From: an uncultured bacterium
Lineage (GTDB): Bacteria > Bacillota > Clostridia > Christensenellales > QALW01
Reading direction: 5' to 3'
Length of the DNA: 34,973 bases
NCBI GenBank assembly: GCA_905214315.1
Contig: CAJMLN010000021.1
Coordinates: forward strand, 1 to 34,973
A model generated the notes under the pieces. It searched no databases and was not told the DNA's origin. It saw nothing but the letters and a program-made list of their open reading frames with translations. Numbering within the stretch: position 1 is the stretch's first letter; the number at the start of each line of letters is the position of its first letter. Shown piece by piece: positions 32,799 through 34,973 of the stretch. The translations under genes and the position numbers were made by a program.

Positions 32799-33384
32799 CT
32801 AAAACTCCCATAATTGCCGTGATGGATTTCCAGGGCGACATCAAAAGCGAATCATTTAATGCTATACCTATTTTACAAGCCTCTATCGCCCGCAGCAACT
32901 GCGGCTGCACGCTGAGCGGAAGATCCCCATAACCGGGACTGAACCGCGGGCGGCATTTCTTCCCCGTCCGCAGCAGGCGATCTACCGCGCCGCAAAAAGA
33001 TTCCGCAAAGGCGGAGGAGATCGCATCTACAATGAACATCTGCGCGCGGGAAATCACTTTCTGCTTGGCAATCAGCCGGTCAATCTCTACCCCCAATGTA
33101 ACGGCAAACACATAAGCACCTGTGCAATTCTGCAGATTTTTGAATAAGTCCAAACTTGTAAACTCTCCAAAGCCTACATCACAACAACCACTTTTACCTA
33201 AGCGTACCGGCGTCAGCATATAGCAGTACCGGCAGCGGGCCGTTTTTTTTACCAAACGAAGCCCTTCCTCTACCGCTTCATCCGTATACCCCGGCGCTGC
33301 GCCTAAACGCCGGGCTGCCTCAAAAGGATCCAGCACAATCTCTTTAGCCGGTATTTCACCCAGCCCTCTTTGCCAAACACTCAT
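32782..33384 (-). CDS. Stand-alone methionine synthase reactivation (AdoMet-binding) domain protein
   Basis: A 200-residue protein matching the C-terminal activation domain of MetH. It has SRAQMFIVDAISSAFAESFC near residue 92, the AdoMet-site RPRFSPGYGDLPLSVQP near residue 145, and the terminal LMSPWKSITAIMGV. It would bind AdoMet and re-methylate B12 when cobalt becomes oxidised. An N-terminal part with ARCRYCYMLTPV and CCDVG holds extra cysteines not needed for that function. The start overlaps metF by four bases and the end overlaps metH by 17, so the three products are translated together. Split versions occur in other Clostridia. Confidence 0.85.
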   Translation of the reverse strand: MSVWQRGLGEIPAKEIVLDPFEAARRLGAAPGYTDEAVEEGLRLVKKTARCRYCYMLTPVRLGKSGCCDVGFGEFTSLDLFKNLQNCTGAYVFAVTLGVEIDRLIAKQKVISRAQMFIVDAISSAFAESFCGAVDRLLRTGKKCRPRFSPGYGDLPLSVQPQLLRAIEACKIGIALNDSLLMSPWKSITAIMGVLDENNG

Positions 33385-34244
33385 TTGATAATTTCCGATA
33401 TATTTTTTTGTATCTGCCGGGCAACATCGGGTTTATTCATGGAATAAATATGCACTGCATTGATGCCATTGGCAAAAAGGTCTATCACCTGCTCGGTAGC
33501 ATAGGCAATGCCCGCCTGTTTCATCGCTGCGTCATCCTCACCATAACGATCTACAATTCGCCGAAACCGCTGCGGCAGTGCCGTACCGGAAATCGCACAG
33601 ATGCGTTGGATCTGTCGGGGATTGGTCACGGGCATGATACCGGCCACAACCGGCACCTGGATTCCCGCCTTTAATGCCCGATACATAAAATTATACAGAA
33701 TATGGTTATCAAAAAACATCTGCGTAGTTAAAAATTCACAGCCGCAATCTACCTTACGCTTTAAATTTTCAATATCTGCCGCGCCAGTAGCGCTTTCAGG
33801 GTGCCCTTCGGGATAACAAGCTCCGCCGATGCAAAAACCGCCGAAAGAAGCAATCTCCCGAATCAGCTCAGAGGCATACCGATATTCGCCGCACGTCTCA
33901 CTGCTGCCCGCGGGAACATCTCCCCGCAGTGCAAGGACATTTTCAATTCCGTTTTCTTTAAGCTGCTGCAGCTGCTCTTTTACCTGCTGCCGGGTAGAAG
34001 AAATACAGCTTAAATGGGCCAGAGGCGTAACGGAAAATTCTTTTAAAATTTGAGAGGAAATCATCACTGTATAATCCGATGTCCCTCCGCCAGCTCCATA
34101 AGTAACGCTCATATAACTGGGCTTAAGCGCTGCTATTTCTTCTACCGCGCTCTTTACGCTTTCAAAAGCGCTGCTATGCTTAGGCGGAAAAACCTCAAAA
34201 GAGAGGCTCGGCCGGCTGCCATCGATAATTTGTATTAATTTCAT
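33381..34244 (-). CDS. metF: 5,10-methylenetetrahydrofolate reductase
   Basis: A 287-residue flavoprotein that makes methyltetrahydrofolate, the methyl donor for MetH. Typical segments are SLSFEVFPPKHSSAF near residue 14, MSVTYGAGGGTSDYT near 46, the folate/FAD motif NVLALRGDVPAG near 104, and the late FLTTQMFFDNHILYNFM with VPVVAGIMPVTNPRQIQRI. Length is normal for the bacterial enzyme. It is first in the metF-activation-metH operon, about 30 bases downstream of a probable promoter. No SAM riboswitch was found between the promoter and the ATG. In acetogens MetF may serve the Wood-Ljungdahl pathway, but its neighbours here point to methionine synthesis. Confidence 0.93.
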   Translation of the reverse strand: MKLIQIIDGSRPSLSFEVFPPKHSSAFESVKSAVEEIAALKPSYMSVTYGAGGGTSDYTVMISSQILKEFSVTPLAHLSCISSTRQQVKEQLQQLKENGIENVLALRGDVPAGSSETCGEYRYASELIREIASFGGFCIGGACYPEGHPESATGAADIENLKRKVDCGCEFLTTQMFFDNHILYNFMYRALKAGIQVPVVAGIMPVTNPRQIQRICAISGTALPQRFRRIVDRYGEDDAAMKQAGIAYATEQVIDLFANGINAVHIYSMNKPDVARQIQKNISEIIK

Positions 34245-34275
34245 AAGAACCTCTTATTTTTATAATTTTTGTTTT

Positions 34276-34304
34276 ATTATACACCCTAAAAACCGTTCCT
34301 ACAA
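34276..34304 (-). promoter_or_regulatory. Probable promoter of the metF operon
   Basis: On the minus strand TTGTAG (34304-34299) and TATAAT (34281-34276) are 17 bases apart; the -10 is preceded by TGTG. Transcription would start near 34269, about 25 bases before the ATG. The -35 match is moderate. Confidence 0.55.
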
Positions 34305-34382
34305 GAAAAAATACCGAATCCTCTTTGTCAAAATTTTTCTTGTCATAACCAACGGGCAGCTTACCCGCAGTCCGTTCCTTTA

Positions 34383-34799
34383 CTATTTAGCCTTTGCCTC
34401 GCAATACATACAGCGATAAACCCGGTTTTCTCTGTCTGTCAGCTTAAAAATCTGCGGCAGCTCCTGCTCCGTAGCCGAAATACACCGGGGATTTTTGCAA
34501 ACAAGCACTCCCGTCAGTATTTCGGGAAGCTCGATATGCCGTTTTTCCGCCAATACGGAATTCCGAATCACATCAATGGTAATGCCGGGATCAATATAGC
34601 CTAAAATATCCAGATCAATCTCAATATCGGCGTCAATTTTAATAATATCTTTCTTTCCCAGCTTTTTGCTGGCTACATTTTTAATGATGGCTACCGAGCA
34701 ATCCAGCTTTTCCAGCTCCAGCAGCCGATAGATCTCCATACCGTTGCCGGCCCTGATATGATCGATAACCAGGCCGTTTTTAATGGAATCAATCTTCAT
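34383..34799 (-). CDS. pyrI: Aspartate carbamoyltransferase regulatory subunit
   Basis: A 138-residue regulatory chain for pyrimidine synthesis control. The N-terminal allosteric domain includes GLVIDHIRAGNGMEIYRLLE. The C-terminal zinc domain has cysteines in CKNPRC near residue 101 and CMYC near 131, the four ligands of the structural zinc that contacts the catalytic chain. Length is slightly below the E. coli protein. Its ATG overlaps the pyrB stop as ATGA. PyrI makes the complex sensitive to nucleotides. Confidence 0.93.
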   Translation of the reverse strand: MKIDSIKNGLVIDHIRAGNGMEIYRLLELEKLDCSVAIIKNVASKKLGKKDIIKIDADIEIDLDILGYIDPGITIDVIRNSVLAEKRHIELPEILTGVLVCKNPRCISATEQELPQIFKLTDRENRVYRCMYCEAKAK

Positions 34800-34973
34800 A
34801 CCTCTACCCCCAGCAGCTTCAAAATCAGCGCCATACGCATATATTTGCCGTTTAACACCTGTTTAAAATAGCAGGCGCGCGGGTCGCTGTCAATAGAGAC
34901 GGCAATTTCGTTTACCCGCGGCAGCGGATGCATAATGCAAAGATCCGCCTTAGCGCCGGTAAGCTTATCCGGT
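34796..34973 (-). CDS. pyrB: Aspartate carbamoyltransferase catalytic subunit, C-terminal part
   Basis: The reading frame enters from the right window edge and ends at a stop overlapping pyrI. The visible 58 or so residues include ADLCIMHPLPRVNEIAVSID followed by SDPRACYFKQ and GKYMRMALILKLLGV, the conserved C-terminal end of PyrB with the aspartate-binding HPLPR. The start and the active-site N-terminal domain lie outside. The pyrB-pyrI order is that of the classic operon. Confidence 0.93.
   Translation of the reverse strand, partial: PDKLTGAKADLCIMHPLPRVNEIAVSIDSDPRACYFKQVLNGKYMRMALILKLLGVEV

Noticed and set aside
34245..34382. A SAM or cobalamin riboswitch before the metF-metH operon
   Set aside because: The leader from the predicted start to the ATG is only about 25 bases, and no SAM-box, B12-box or terminator-antiterminator pair is visible upstream.
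1..34973. CRISPR array, insertion sequence, prophage or toxin-antitoxin pair
   Set aside because: No regularly spaced direct repeats, transposase, integrase or phage-type genes, and no paired small toxin/antitoxin frames with ribosome sites were seen on either strand.

Overview
The window reads as chromosomal DNA of an anaerobic, endospore-forming Firmicute, most likely a clostridium. The evidence is a spoIIGA-sigE pair, 2-oxoacid:ferredoxin oxidoreductase genes, a DUF512 radical SAM gene next to der, T-box leaders and strong A+T-rich sigma-A type promoters. The genus cannot be fixed from the sequence. No phage, insertion sequence, plasmid or CRISPR signal was seen.

Layout. 1-3085 (minus): a partial tRNA-Val, sigE and spoIIGA, then a 470-base gap with a likely intergenic repeat, then the branched-chain amino acid exporter pair azlD/azlC. 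3306-9432: a GH36 alpha-galactosidase divergent from a class I aminotransferase, a sugar isomerase/epimerase-like protein, and rhamnulokinase. 9700-17400 (minus): a housekeeping operon of DUF512 radical SAM protein, der, plsY and a topoisomerase IV-like parE-parC pair. A structured stretch of uncertain nature lies just after parC. 17621-18451: a pyridoxal kinase-type gene.

18616-28321 (plus) is the most interesting part. Two tandem units each carry a strong promoter, a T-box leader with terminator, and a gene for an unusual three-domain protein (XRE helix-turn-helix, cupin, AMP-forming acyl-CoA synthetase). The second unit continues without a visible break into a P-loop ATPase, a four-subunit 2-oxoacid:ferredoxin oxidoreductase (ferredoxin, VorB-like alpha, TPP-binding beta, gamma) and a branched-chain aminotransferase, closed by a strong terminator. 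T-boxes switch genes on when a tRNA is uncharged. The simplest reading is therefore an anabolic route: free acid to acyl-CoA, reductive carboxylation to the 2-oxoacid, then transamination to the amino acid. It would make branched-chain or aromatic amino acids from scavenged short or aryl acids. Which amino acid each T-box senses is not resolved.

28425-34973: a Dabb protein, a GNAT/radical SAM pair with unusual cysteines, a metF-activation domain-metH operon in which the MetH reactivation domain is a separate protein, and the pyrB(partial)-pyrI pair at the right edge.
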